Source of the DNA: Methylotenera sp.
GTDB taxonomy: Bacteria > Pseudomonadota > Gammaproteobacteria > Burkholderiales > Methylophilaceae
Reading direction: 5' to 3'
DNA: 64,000 nucleotides
Assembly (NCBI GenBank): GCA_014378845.1
Contig: JACMNB010000051.1
Location: forward strand, 43,685-107,684
Notes under the pieces: model-generated
Database searches by the model: none
The model's input: the letters and a program-made list of their open reading frames with translations, nothing else
What the model was told of the DNA's origin: nothing
Program-made: the position numbers and the translations under genes
Shown: positions 32,122 to 41,699 of the stretch, one piece after another
Position numbering within the stretch: the stretch's first letter is position 1
Layout of the letters: every line of letters starts with the position of its first letter

Positions 32122-33990
32122 TTATTGCTCACCCAAAAAACCACCACTTTGATGCGCCCACAAACTCGCGTACAAGCCACCCTGTTTAAGCAACTCGGCA
32201 TGATTGCCTTGCTCGATAATGTTACCGTTATCCAGCACAATCAGCCTATCCATGGCGGCGATTGTGGATAAGCGATGCGCAATGGCGACCACGGTTTTGC
32301 CTTGCATCAGTTGATACAAACTTTGCTGAATAACAACTTCAACCTCACTATCCAAGGCACTAGTCGCTTCGTCCAGCAACAAAATCGGCGCATCTTTTAG
32401 CATCACGCGTGCAATGGCGATGCGTTGGCGTTGCCCGCCCGAGAGTTTGACCCCACGCTCGCCTACATGGGCATCGTAAGCTGTGCGGCCTTTGGCATCG
32501 CTTAAATTGAGTATAAATTCATGCGCCTCGGCACGTTTAGCCGCAGCGATCATCTCGGCCTCAGTTGCATCTGGGCGACCGTATAAAATATTGTCGCGCA
32601 CGCTTCTATGCAAAAGTGACGTATCTTGCGTAACCATGCCAATGCTGGCGCGCAGGCTGTTTTGCGTGACGTTATTAATATTTTGACCATCAATCAAAAT
32701 ATTGCCGCTTTCAACCTCAAAAAAGCGCAATAACAAATTGACAATGGTCGATTTACCCGCGCCAGAGCGGCCTACTAAACCGACTTTTTCGCCTGCTTTA
32801 ATAGTTAAGTTTAGATTTTTAAGGACTTGTTTTTTATTGCCATGGTTTTGATTGATAGGCGTGGCTAAATTATAGCCAAAATCGACTGCGTTAAACTTCA
32901 CTTCACCGCGAATACCATTATTCGCCACTTGCAAAGCTTTTGCATTAGCTGCATCGTTAATATTATTGTGCATAGTCAGCGTATTCATGCCGTCTTGCAC
33001 CGTGCCGACCTGTTCATATAAAGAAGTCATCTCCCACATCACCCAGTGCGAAATGCCGTTTAAGCGCAACGACATGGCAGTTGCAGCGGCAACGCCGCCC
33101 ACCGAAACCTGACCCTTACTCCATAAATAAAGCGCTGTTAAACCCGTTGCTATAATCAATAACATATTCAGCACGTGGTTGATGATTTCGACCATGCTCA
33201 CCAGCTCCATTTGGCCGTGTACAGTGCCAATAAACTCGTGCATGGCATCTTTGGCATAACTGGCCTCGCGACCCGCGTGGCTAAACAGTTTTACCGTACT
33301 AATGTTGGTATAGGCATCGGTAATACGGCCTGTCATTAAGCTGCGCGCGTCGGCTTGCATGCGTGAAGTTTTGCTTAGGCGCGGCACAAAATAACTTAGC
33401 GAGGCCACATAAGCGGCCAGCCACAGCAAAAAAGGGATTGCAATCAAGCTGTTAAAATAAGCCACAATGCCCACCATGCTGCCAAAATAAACCAGCACAT
33501 ACACCATAATATCGGCCACAATAAACCACACATCGCGCACCGCCAGCGCGGTTTGCATGACTTTTGCCGCCACGCGGCCAGCAAATTCATCTTGATAGAA
33601 AGACATGCTTTGATTGAGCATCAATCGGTGAAAATTCCAGCGCATGCGCATCGGAAAGTTGGCGGCCAAAGTTTGATGTTTAAACAGCGTTTGCGCCAAA
33701 ATAAAAATAGTGCTTAAAATCAATGCGGCAGCAATGATATACAACTTATCTGAGTAATATTCCCAAAACATTTGTGGCGGAATATTACTTAGCCAATCGA
33801 CAATTTTTCCCATCATGGCGAATAAAGCCGCCTCAAACGCAGCAATTAAACCGGTAAAAATGGTCATGCCCAGCAAAAACGGGCGCAAACCTTCTGTGCA
33901 GCTCCAAGCAAATGTCCAAAAGCTTTTGGACGGCGTAGCGATTAAGGCTTCTGGAAATGGCGAAGCGAGATTTTGAAACCATTTAAACAT
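32122..33990 (-). CDS. ABC exporter (fused permease/ATPase)
   Basis: 622 aa; TM domain, GLVGRSGAGKSTIVNLLLRFFEV, LSGGQRQRIAIARVMLKDAPILLLDEATSALD. Confidence 0.95.
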   Translation of the reverse strand: MFKWFQNLASPFPEALIATPSKSFWTFAWSCTEGLRPFLLGMTIFTGLIAAFEAALFAMMGKIVDWLSNIPPQMFWEYYSDKLYIIAAALILSTIFILAQTLFKHQTLAANFPMRMRWNFHRLMLNQSMSFYQDEFAGRVAAKVMQTALAVRDVWFIVADIMVYVLVYFGSMVGIVAYFNSLIAIPFLLWLAAYVASLSYFVPRLSKTSRMQADARSLMTGRITDAYTNISTVKLFSHAGREASYAKDAMHEFIGTVHGQMELVSMVEIINHVLNMLLIIATGLTALYLWSKGQVSVGGVAAATAMSLRLNGISHWVMWEMTSLYEQVGTVQDGMNTLTMHNNINDAANAKALQVANNGIRGEVKFNAVDFGYNLATPINQNHGNKKQVLKNLNLTIKAGEKVGLVGRSGAGKSTIVNLLLRFFEVESGNILIDGQNINNVTQNSLRASIGMVTQDTSLLHRSVRDNILYGRPDATEAEMIAAAKRAEAHEFILNLSDAKGRTAYDAHVGERGVKLSGGQRQRIAIARVMLKDAPILLLDEATSALDSEVEVVIQQSLYQLMQGKTVVAIAHRLSTIAAMDRLIVLDNGNIIEQGNHAELLKQGGLYASLWAHQSGGFLGEQ

Positions 33991-34069
33991 GGGGGCATTT
34001 TTACGTGATTAAAATACTAACTGTACGAGTGAAAATTGAAAGAATAGTGCGAAATAGCTTAAATATACT

Positions 34070-34144
34070 GTCATTGTAAGCAAAGCGAAGCATCCAAACT
34101 TTAACTCACCTAATACTTGGATTCTTCGCTACGCTCAGATTGAC
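34070..34144. repeat. Inverted repeat (GTCATTG...ATTGAC)
   Basis: GTCATTGTAAGCAAAGCGAAGCATCCAA ... TTGGATTCTTCGCTACGCTCAGATTGAC. Confidence 0.75.
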
Positions 34145-34160
34145 GGAAAATTAATGACTA

Positions 34161-34643
34161 CTATGTGTTTACATTAACAATAATCGTACAGACCGCCTCG
34201 GCCGCAATACCTTCGCCGCGGCCAGTAAAGCCAAGTTTTTCGGTAGTAGTGGCTTTAACATTCACTTGCGAAATATCAATATTGCAATCGGCGGCAATAT
34301 TGGCGCACATTTGCGCGGTGTGAGGCGATAGCTTGGGTGCTTCGCAAATCACGGTTGCATCGATATTATTGATTTTGTAATTATTTTTATGCAATAAATC
34401 AATAACATGCCGCAATAAGACACGTGAATCGGCATTTTTATAGGCAGCATCACTTGGCGGAAAATGTTTGCCAATATCGCCTAAGCTGGCCGCACCCAGT
34501 AGTGCATCACAAATTGCATGCAGCAACACATCTGCATCCGAATGGCCGTCTAAGCCTATGTCATGGGCGATTTCTACGCCGCCAATAATACATTTACGGC
34601 CAAGCACTAACTTGTGAACGTCGAACCCGTGACCTATGCGCAT
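34161..34643 (-). CDS. ispF: 2-C-methyl-D-erythritol 2,4-cyclodiphosphate synthase
   Basis: [12 protein letters not shown]...[33 protein letters not shown]. Confidence 0.97.
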   Translation of the reverse strand: MRIGHGFDVHKLVLGRKCIIGGVEIAHDIGLDGHSDADVLLHAICDALLGAASLGDIGKHFPPSDAAYKNADSRVLLRHVIDLLHKNNYKINNIDATVICEAPKLSPHTAQMCANIAADCNIDISQVNVKATTTEKLGFTGRGEGIAAEAVCTIIVNVNT

Positions 34644-35350
34644 TAAGCTTGCCCTCTATTTTGATAATAATCGAATATGGATTCTAAAAAATGTAAATCT
34701 TGCGGATAAGTCACTTTTAAATTACGCATGCTGCCCAGCACCAGTTTTGGTTGCAAACCTTGCGCTTCAATCGCTTCTGCTTCATCTGTAGCAGGGCTGG
34801 AAGCCGCATGGCTATTGGCTTGTAGGGCATGCCTTAATACACCATAACGAAACATTTGCGGTGTTTGCGCTTGCCACAAATGCGTACGCGGAATGGTTTT
34901 TAGCACCTGACTTTGCTCGCCCGCAAACTTTAGCGTATCGGCCACAGGCAACGCCAGCAAGCCGCCAACAGGGTCGTTTTCCAGTGCGTCAAGTAAATCA
35001 TCCAGCAAATATTGCGTTAAGCCTGGGCGCGCGGCATCGTGCACCAAAATCCAATCGTCATTTGCCACATCTATCGCCAGCAAAGTGTTTAAAACAGTTT
35101 GTGTACGCGTATCGCCGCCCGTGTAATGCAGCTTTAATTTGCTGGCTGGTTCGGGGGTTAAATCGCGCCAAAAAATATCTTTTGGATGCAGCGCAACATG
35201 AATGCTGGCAATGCGCGGGTGGTTAAAAAAAGTCTCAATACAGTGCGAAATCAATGGCTTACCGTAAAGTAGCATGTACTGCTTGGGAATGTCGCCAGCC
35301 ATGCGACTGCCGTTACCAGCCGCGGGGATAATAATATGAAAAAACGCCAT
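34643..35350 (-). CDS. ispD: 2-C-methyl-D-erythritol 4-phosphate cytidylyltransferase
   Basis: [48 protein letters not shown]. Confidence 0.96.
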   Translation of the reverse strand: MAFFHIIIPAAGNGSRMAGDIPKQYMLLYGKPLISHCIETFFNHPRIASIHVALHPKDIFWRDLTPEPASKLKLHYTGGDTRTQTVLNTLLAIDVANDDWILVHDAARPGLTQYLLDDLLDALENDPVGGLLALPVADTLKFAGEQSQVLKTIPRTHLWQAQTPQMFRYGVLRHALQANSHAASSPATDEAEAIEAQGLQPKLVLGSMRNLKVTYPQDLHFLESIFDYYQNRGQA

Positions 35351-35400
35351 GCTAAGATTTTAACATGGCGTTTATTTTAAGGCTTAAATTCAGATTAAAA

Positions 35401-35555
35401 ATCATTCATCGGCAGTTGCGCGACTATTTATCGGCGATTACGTCTAACTATTTAATCATCGGCGATTACGTCTAACTATTTAATCATCTGCGGTTGCGCC
35501 GACCATTTAATCATCTGCGGTTGCGCCGACCATTTAATCATCGGCGGTTGCGCCT
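35401..35555. repeat. Tandem repeat of the 3' end of amtB including its stop codon
   Basis: About five to six copies of a 24-28 bp unit such as CATTTAATCATCTGCGGTTGCGCCGAC / TATTTAATCATCGGCGATTACGTCTAAC. Confidence 0.9.
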
Positions 35556-36724
35556 ATCTTATGAATGCTTAAATCCGCGCCATCAAATTCTTCTTCTTGC
35601 GTCATGCGCAGGCCAAATATGCTTTTTAGGCCGCCATATACAATCACACCGCCAGCTAGCGCGATGACAATGCCCAAGCCCGTTCCAACTGCTTGAGACA
35701 TAAAGCTCACGCCGCCCATCCCGCCAAGTGATTTAGCGCCAAAAATACCTGCAGCTAATCCGCCCCAAGCACCACACAAGCCGTGCAGCGGCCATACGCC
35801 AAGCACATCATCAATTTTTAAGCGGTTTTGAGTGACGGTAAATGCCCACACAAATAAACCGCCCGCAATGGCCCCTGTAGCCAATGCGCCAAGTGGGTGC
35901 ATAATATCAGAGCCCGCACACACCGCTACCAAGCCAGCCAATGGGCCATTGTGCACAAAACCTGGGTCATTTTTGCCGATTATCAACGCGGCAAGTGTGC
36001 CGCCAACTAGCGCCATTAATGAGTTAACTGCAACCAAACCCGAAATGCCTTGAATGGCTTGCGCAGACATCACATTAAAGCCAAACCAACCAACCGTGAG
36101 TATCCATGCGCCTAGTGCTAAAAAAGGAATGTTTGAAGGCGGATGAGCATTAATGCGGCCATCTTTATTATATCGACCACTGCGTGCGCCCAGCAAAATG
36201 ACCGCCGCTAGCGCAATCCAGCCGCCCATAGCGTGCACGACAACTGAGCCCGCAAAATCATGAAATTCTGCGCCAAAGCTGGTTTTAAGCCAATCTTGAA
36301 TGCCGTAATGGTGGTTCCAAGCGATGCCTTCAAAAAACGGATATACAAATCCTACCAACAAAAAAGTTGCTGCAATTTGCGGGTTAAATTTTGCACGTTC
36401 TGCAATACCGCCAGAAACAATAGCAGGAATAGCCGCCGCGAATGTGAGTAAAAAGAAGAACTTAACTAAGCCAAAGCCGTTTTTAGCGGCCAGTACTTCT
36501 GCGCCACTAAAAAAATCAATGCCGTACGCAATGCTATAACCGATGAAAAAATAGGCAATGGTAGAAACACTAAAATCCACCATAATTTTAACTAGCGCGT
36601 TCACTTGGTTTTTACGGCGCACTGTGCCTAACTCTAAAAACGCAAAACCTGCATGCATTGCCAGCACCATAATAGCGCCAAGCAAAACAAATAGGACATC
36701 TCCCGCTGAAACTAAAGCTTCCAT
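35534..36724 (-). CDS. amtB: Ammonium transporter
   Basis: 396 aa multi-TM; AFLELGTVRRKNQVNALVKIMVDFSVSTIAYFFIGY, SVVVHAMGGWIALAAVILLGARSGRY. Confidence 0.96.
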   Translation of the reverse strand: MEALVSAGDVLFVLLGAIMVLAMHAGFAFLELGTVRRKNQVNALVKIMVDFSVSTIAYFFIGYSIAYGIDFFSGAEVLAAKNGFGLVKFFFLLTFAAAIPAIVSGGIAERAKFNPQIAATFLLVGFVYPFFEGIAWNHHYGIQDWLKTSFGAEFHDFAGSVVVHAMGGWIALAAVILLGARSGRYNKDGRINAHPPSNIPFLALGAWILTVGWFGFNVMSAQAIQGISGLVAVNSLMALVGGTLAALIIGKNDPGFVHNGPLAGLVAVCAGSDIMHPLGALATGAIAGGLFVWAFTVTQNRLKIDDVLGVWPLHGLCGAWGGLAAGIFGAKSLGGMGGVSFMSQAVGTGLGIVIALAGGVIVYGGLKSIFGLRMTQEEEFDGADLSIHKIGATADD

Positions 36725-36789
36725 TTTAAATCATCTCCCTAAAATACGTTTTAATCGTCAATATTTTTATGTTAAACCGCTGTTATGCA

Positions 36790-36805
36790 AGCAAAAAATA
36801 AGCCA
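36790..36805 (-). promoter_or_regulatory. Putative sigma54 promoter of amtB
   Basis: Minus-strand TGGCTTATTTTTTGCT matches the -24/-12 pattern (GG-N10-GC), 66 bp upstream of the amtB ATG. Confidence 0.65.
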
Positions 36806-36856
36806 TTTGCAAGAGTGCTGATTTTATTAGTTTTTTTTTGGTGAGCGCATATTTAT

Positions 36857-36903
36857 TGCACTTAATTAGTGCTAGCTATAGTGCACTGCACTTAATTGGA
36901 GCA
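36857..36903. promoter_or_regulatory. Two putative NtrC enhancer sites
   Basis: TGCACTTAATTAGTGCT (36857-36873; GCAC-N7-GTGC) and TGCACTTAATTGGAGCA (36887-36903), 30 bp apart and upstream of the sigma54-like promoter. Confidence 0.65.
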
Positions 36904-37201
36904 TTTATTAAGTCAACAAACAAACAATAAAGCCGCCCACAAAAAAAGAAGCCTTGGCTAAAATCACACAGTTAAAGAGTAAGCAAAATGCGGATATTAA
37001 ATCTGTTAACAAAGTAATTGGGTTCAATCTTCGCCATCTTGCATAAAAACTTGCAACGCGACTTAGCGGATACAAATTGGCGATGCAGCTTGATGAACTG
37101 GGGCCGTGACCACAACATGAAGTAAGCGATTGATTATAAAACAATATATGGGCTATAACAGCGAGTTAAAAATGCTTCGCCAAGCCTTAATTTCACTTTT
37201 T

Positions 37202-37876
37202 TTATAGCATGCTAACCGTATAGTTATTGAGTACAAACTTCTCCGCTTCAGGGTTGCCCGCCCAGAAATGAAAAAACTCTCGCACTACCACTAAAAAAAG
37301 GCGGCGATTTTTTTTCACTTCAAACAGCGGCAAAGTAGCATCGACCGCGATGCGGTAAACTTTGTTGTTTTTATCTGGCGCATCACGCAGGCGCACCAAC
37401 AAAATTTTAGCCAGCTTTAAACGCGTGTCAATTAGGGTTTGATCGGCATTTTCGAAGCGCAAGGCCTTGGTATAACCTTTTAAAGCCCAGCTATCGGTGG
37501 TGCCAAATTTTTCGGTATCAACAGCATGCCAAAGACTGCTTAAGCTGACTTCTATTGGCTTCCAATCGATGGGCAAGGGGTCATGCGTTGCATGTTTACT
37601 AAACAGGGAAACCGCTTTTAAATCATTGATCCAAAACGGGTAATACTCACGCGCGATAATTAAACTCTCTGGCCAATCATCATTGGCCACGTCATCCATT
37701 AGCACCTCAATGGCCGTGCGGTATTCGTGTCCATTAAGTGCTTTATCGCTTAGCAAGCGCATTAATTTGTTTAAAAAATTGACGCGCGGCACAAAAGTTT
37801 CAGGGCCAAACCCTTTGCCAGTTAGCAGCTTAATATACACTTCTAGTGCTTGCTGCTCGCGCGGGTTAATATTCAT
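37202..37876 (-). CDS. Conserved-looking hypothetical protein
   Basis: 224 aa with good coding composition; no family recognised. Confidence 0.75.
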   Translation of the reverse strand: MNINPREQQALEVYIKLLTGKGFGPETFVPRVNFLNKLMRLLSDKALNGHEYRTAIEVLMDDVANDDWPESLIIAREYYPFWINDLKAVSLFSKHATHDPLPIDWKPIEVSLSSLWHAVDTEKFGTTDSWALKGYTKALRFENADQTLIDTRLKLAKILLVRLRDAPDKNNKVYRIAVDATLPLFEVKKNRRLFLVVVREFFHFWAGNPEAEKFVLNNYTVSML

Positions 37877-38107
37877 AATAGGTATTCATGGCTAGAATTG
37901 CATGGTTTAGATTGAATGGTTTAATTTGCATGGTTTAATTTTTATCGTTTAATCGCAGCTAACTTTGCATATAAACAGTTGTTAATTATATTTTTAATAT
38001 TTATTTTAATGTTACTGCACAATCTGTTGAATAATATAATAAAACGCACCTATAGTATTACATTAATTAATTATTATTTTGTCGTCAATCTTTAAAAAGT
38101 AAACATT

Positions 38108-38449
38108 ATGTTTGAACTTCTATTACTTGCACTGCTGCTAACGGCCGCTTGGTTTTGGTTAGATAGTATTGCCAAACGCGAAATTGCTATTAACTACGGG
38201 CGTGAGCTTGCGCAACGTTGTAACTTGCAATTGCTAGATGAAACAGTGGCTTGCAATATAATACGCTTGGGTCGCGATAACCGTGGACATGCACAATTGC
38301 TGCGTATTTATGAATTTGATGTAAGCGCCAATGGCGCAGATCGCATGCAGTGCAACTTACAGTTACTCGGTAAACAGCTGCAAACTTGGCATATTCCGCC
38401 CTACGCGCAGGCCGATTCTGCCGCCAGCAATGTCTACAAAATTCACTAA
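38108..38449 (+). CDS. DUF3301-like membrane-anchored protein
   Basis: AAWFWLDSIAKREIAINYGRELAQRCNLQLLDETVACNIIRLGRD...RIYEFDVS. Confidence 0.85.
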   Translation: MFELLLLALLLTAAWFWLDSIAKREIAINYGRELAQRCNLQLLDETVACNIIRLGRDNRGHAQLLRIYEFDVSANGADRMQCNLQLLGKQLQTWHIPPYAQADSAASNVYKIH

Positions 38450-38461
38450 TATTAGGCATTA

Positions 38462-39409
38462 ATGCATTACATTGGTCGTTTTGCGCCCTCGCCTACTGGG
38501 CCGCTACATTTTGGCTCGCTGGTGGCGGCGGTTGCCAGTTATTGCGACGCCAAATCAAATGGCGGCCAATGGTTGGTGCGTATTGAAGATTTAGATACGC
38601 CGCGCGAAGTGGCTGGCGCCGCCGATACTATTTTGCGCAGCTTGGAGGCTTTTGGCTTTGAGTGGGATGCGCCCGTTATTTATCAGAGCCAACGCGCTGC
38701 AATTTACCATGATTATTTGCATGCGTTGAAAGCCACTGACTTGATTTACGCCTGCACTTGCTCTCGCAAAGAAATTACTGATTCCAGCATTATTAGCGGT
38801 TTAGATGGCCCGGTTTACCCTAAAACTTGCATCAACAAAAAGCCACACAAACTGTCGAGCGGTTGTAGCGCGCCTACAATCCTTACAAATGCTTGCTCTT
38901 GGCGCATTAATGTTGCTGATGCATCAACAATCAGTTTTGTTGATGGGATTCAAGGCGAACTTTCGCAGCATTTACCAACTAAAGTTGGCGATTTTATTTT
39001 AAAGCGAAAAGATGGGATTTTTGCGTATCAACTGGCGGTTGTCGTCGATGACGCACTGCAAAATATCACGCATATTGTGCGCGGCGCCGATTTATTAGAA
39101 TCCACGCCGCGCCAAATTTATTTGCGAAATTTGTTAAACTTTATTTTGCCAAGCTTTGCACCTATTAGCTACGCGCATGTGCCAGTTGCATGCAACGCGG
39201 CTGGTGAAAAGCTCAGCAAGCAAACGCTTGCCAAGCCAATAGATACGGGCATAGCCAGCCATTTAATGGTTGAAGCGTTAAGCTTTTTAGGACAAATGCC
39301 GCCTGCAGATCTAAAAAATGCCCGCCTTGCTGAATGCTGGCTTTGGGCGATTAAACATTGGAATTTAGAAAGCGTAACGGAACAAACTCAAATCAAGATA
39401 ATCGAGTAA
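38462..39409 (+). CDS. gluQ: Glutamyl-Q tRNA(Asp) synthetase
   Basis: YIGRFAPSPTGPLHFGSLVAAVASYCDA, IEDLDTPREVAGAAD. Confidence 0.96.
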   Translation: MHYIGRFAPSPTGPLHFGSLVAAVASYCDAKSNGGQWLVRIEDLDTPREVAGAADTILRSLEAFGFEWDAPVIYQSQRAAIYHDYLHALKATDLIYACTCSRKEITDSSIISGLDGPVYPKTCINKKPHKLSSGCSAPTILTNACSWRINVADASTISFVDGIQGELSQHLPTKVGDFILKRKDGIFAYQLAVVVDDALQNITHIVRGADLLESTPRQIYLRNLLNFILPSFAPISYAHVPVACNAAGEKLSKQTLAKPIDTGIASHLMVEALSFLGQMPPADLKNARLAECWLWAIKHWNLESVTEQTQIKIIE

Positions 39410-39416
39410 GTCGCCA

Positions 39417-40226
39417 TTAAATGAGAGTGTCATCAAAAAATACCGCGCAAGCTCTGCCTGCTTCTTTGGCGCGGTACATCGCTTTATCGGCATCGCTGAT
39501 GATTTGTTGTGGGTTTAAGCCAACCTTAAATAAGCGAATTCCTACGCTAGCTGTCACTGCAAGCGTTTGCTGGTAATAAATAACGGGATCTGCCACTTGT
39601 TTAATTATTTTATCTGCAACAGATCGCGCCACATAACGCGCAATTTTTTTATCAGGGCTTAGTTTTAGTAAAATAATAAACTCGTCACCGCCAATACGAC
39701 CAACCAGATCTTCGCTGCGCACGCAAGCTTTTAGCCGTTCGGCTACATTCATCAATACGGCATCTCCAGCCTCGTGACCATATATATCATTAACAGGCTT
39801 AAAACCATCTAAATCAATGACTAAAACTGCAGCAAAATTGTGATTTTTTGCATTGTTTGTCAAGATTACACTTAAATAATCTAACACTAGGCGCCTATTA
39901 GCCAAATTAGTCAGCGCATCGCTGTGTGCCTTGTAATTAACGTCAACCACCGTCTCATCTCGCTCGTCAACAAACGGCTTCACAATAAAAAAGTAAATAA
40001 GTGGCGTAGTTAAGGAGACTAAGAAAAATGGGGCTAGTAATACCTCGCCCCAAGTGCCTTCTAAAGAAGGTGTTATTCGAAGAAGTGCCATGATGAACAG
40101 CTCTAAACAAAATTCAATCAAAGCGATTCTGTACAGGATTTGCTTAATAGACGGTCTATCGTGCTTGACAAGCAACCTAGAAATTTCTTTAATCATAATT
40201 GCGTACCTTATTAAAGCATGACTCAT
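39417..40226 (-). CDS. GGDEF-domain diguanylate cyclase with N-terminal TM helices
   Basis: HSDALTNLANRRLVLDYL, DLDGFKPVNDIYGHEAGDAVL, RIGGDEFIILL. Confidence 0.93.
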   Translation of the reverse strand: MSHALIRYAIMIKEISRLLVKHDRPSIKQILYRIALIEFCLELFIMALLRITPSLEGTWGEVLLAPFFLVSLTTPLIYFFIVKPFVDERDETVVDVNYKAHSDALTNLANRRLVLDYLSVILTNNAKNHNFAAVLVIDLDGFKPVNDIYGHEAGDAVLMNVAERLKACVRSEDLVGRIGGDEFIILLKLSPDKKIARYVARSVADKIIKQVADPVIYYQQTLAVTASVGIRLFKVGLNPQQIISDADKAMYRAKEAGRACAVFFDDTLI

Positions 40227-40284
40227 TTCTTTTTTTTGAAGCTTAACTCAGCATATTTATCTAAGCAAATGTTAAAATAACGTA

Positions 40285-41214
40285 ATGGCTAAATTTAACG
40301 ATTCTTTACAACATTTTCTCTTCGAGGACATGATCAACCAACCCATGCCCATTCGCGGCAATATCGTTCATTTAAATCATACCTTTCGGCAAGTTTTAAA
40401 GCATCAAAATTTACCGCAAGTGCTAAAACAGGCCTTGGGCGATTTAATGACGGCTAGCGTGTTGTTGTCGAGTACGCTTAAAATGCAGGGCGTGATGGTA
40501 CTGCAATTGCAAAGCAAAGGTGCGCTTAAATTGCTGGTGGTGGAATGCCGCTCGGATTTAAAATTACGCGCCACCGCCAAGTGGGACGTCGACTGGTTTG
40601 AGGCGCAAGCAACCCAATTGCAAAATATTTCATTTGCAGAATTACTTGAACAGGGTCAATTTGTGATCACGCTTGACCCAACCGAGGGCGAGCCTTACCA
40701 AGGAATTGTACCAATTGAGGGCAATACCATCGCCGAAATGTTGCAAAATTATATGATGCGATCGCAGCAGATTGATACATCGTTGTGGCTACATTGTGAC
40801 GGCGAAAATGCAGCTGGAATGCTACTGCAAAAACTACCAAACGTTGCCGAATATGACCCTTCTTTAGAGGATTTTGATGCGTGGAACCGCGTTAATCATT
40901 TGGCCAATACATTAACTAACCAAGAGCTGCAAAACCTAGCGCCAGCAAGCTTATTAACGCGATTATTTGCCGAAGAAGACATTCGCTTATTTGAAGCAAA
41001 ACCGACGCAGTTTTACTGCAGTTGCAGCAAAACTAAGGTAGGCGGTATGTTGCGCATGTTAGGTGTAGACGAGGTGAATAGCATTTTGACTGAGCAAGGT
41101 CATATTGACGTGAATTGCGACTTTTGCAATAAGCATTACGCATTTGATGCGGTAGATGCTACGGCTTTATTCGCCAGTGACCCTGTAGTAAACTTAAGTA
41201 AATCAACGCATTAG
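40285..41214 (+). CDS. hslO: Hsp33 redox-regulated chaperone
   Basis: FLFEDMINQPMPIRGNIVHLNHTF; C-terminal CSCSKTKVGGML...DVNCDFCNKHYAFD. Confidence 0.95.
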   Translation: MAKFNDSLQHFLFEDMINQPMPIRGNIVHLNHTFRQVLKHQNLPQVLKQALGDLMTASVLLSSTLKMQGVMVLQLQSKGALKLLVVECRSDLKLRATAKWDVDWFEAQATQLQNISFAELLEQGQFVITLDPTEGEPYQGIVPIEGNTIAEMLQNYMMRSQQIDTSLWLHCDGENAAGMLLQKLPNVAEYDPSLEDFDAWNRVNHLANTLTNQELQNLAPASLLTRLFAEEDIRLFEAKPTQFYCSCSKTKVGGMLRMLGVDEVNSILTEQGHIDVNCDFCNKHYAFDAVDATALFASDPVVNLSKSTH

Positions 41215-41690
41215 CGACAAAATTGCGGTAAATACTCAGCTGGCACAGTGGTTTTATTTTCGCCTTTGATGGTCATTTTATCGGGCGCTTTGGCGTTGCC
41301 GCACACCCAAGCAATTGGCACTATTGGCGATTCTTCAATGACCGCTGGGCGAAATGATAATACTTTTGCCGCGATTTTTGGGTGCGCCTTGTTGCCAAAC
41401 GTCATGTTGATGACGCCGTCCTTCACCTCAAGCGCGCTCACAAAATTATTCACTACTTTTTCTGAGGTTGGCAGGCCCGTTTCTGTATTATCTGCAGGCA
41501 AAGTCTTTGCCGCTTTCCAACTCGCTGCAATTGGCTCTTTTGCAATATCGGCCAGCGGCATGGCCGCAATTACCTGCTCTTTTATAATGCGCCCCATTTG
41601 TGATGGAATCGCAATCGACGCCAAAATGGCAATAATGGCGACCACCACCATCATCTCTATTGCAGAAAATCCAAGTTGTTTACCGTGCAT
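41211..41690 (-). CDS. Type IV pilin-like protein
   Basis: Prepilin N-terminus MHGKQLG|FSAIEMMVVVAIIAILASIAIPS. Confidence 0.88.
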   Translation of the reverse strand: MHGKQLGFSAIEMMVVVAIIAILASIAIPSQMGRIIKEQVIAAMPLADIAKEPIAASWKAAKTLPADNTETGLPTSEKVVNNFVSALEVKDGVINMTFGNKAHPKIAAKVLSFRPAVIEESPIVPIAWVCGNAKAPDKMTIKGENKTTVPAEYLPQFCR

Positions 41691-41699
41691 TTTTAATCC

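Noticed and set aside
36908-37144. 78-aa minus-strand ORF
   Set aside because: No recognisable domain; Ser/Cys-rich composition is not protein-like, and the end lies against the NtrC-like sites. Not called as a gene.
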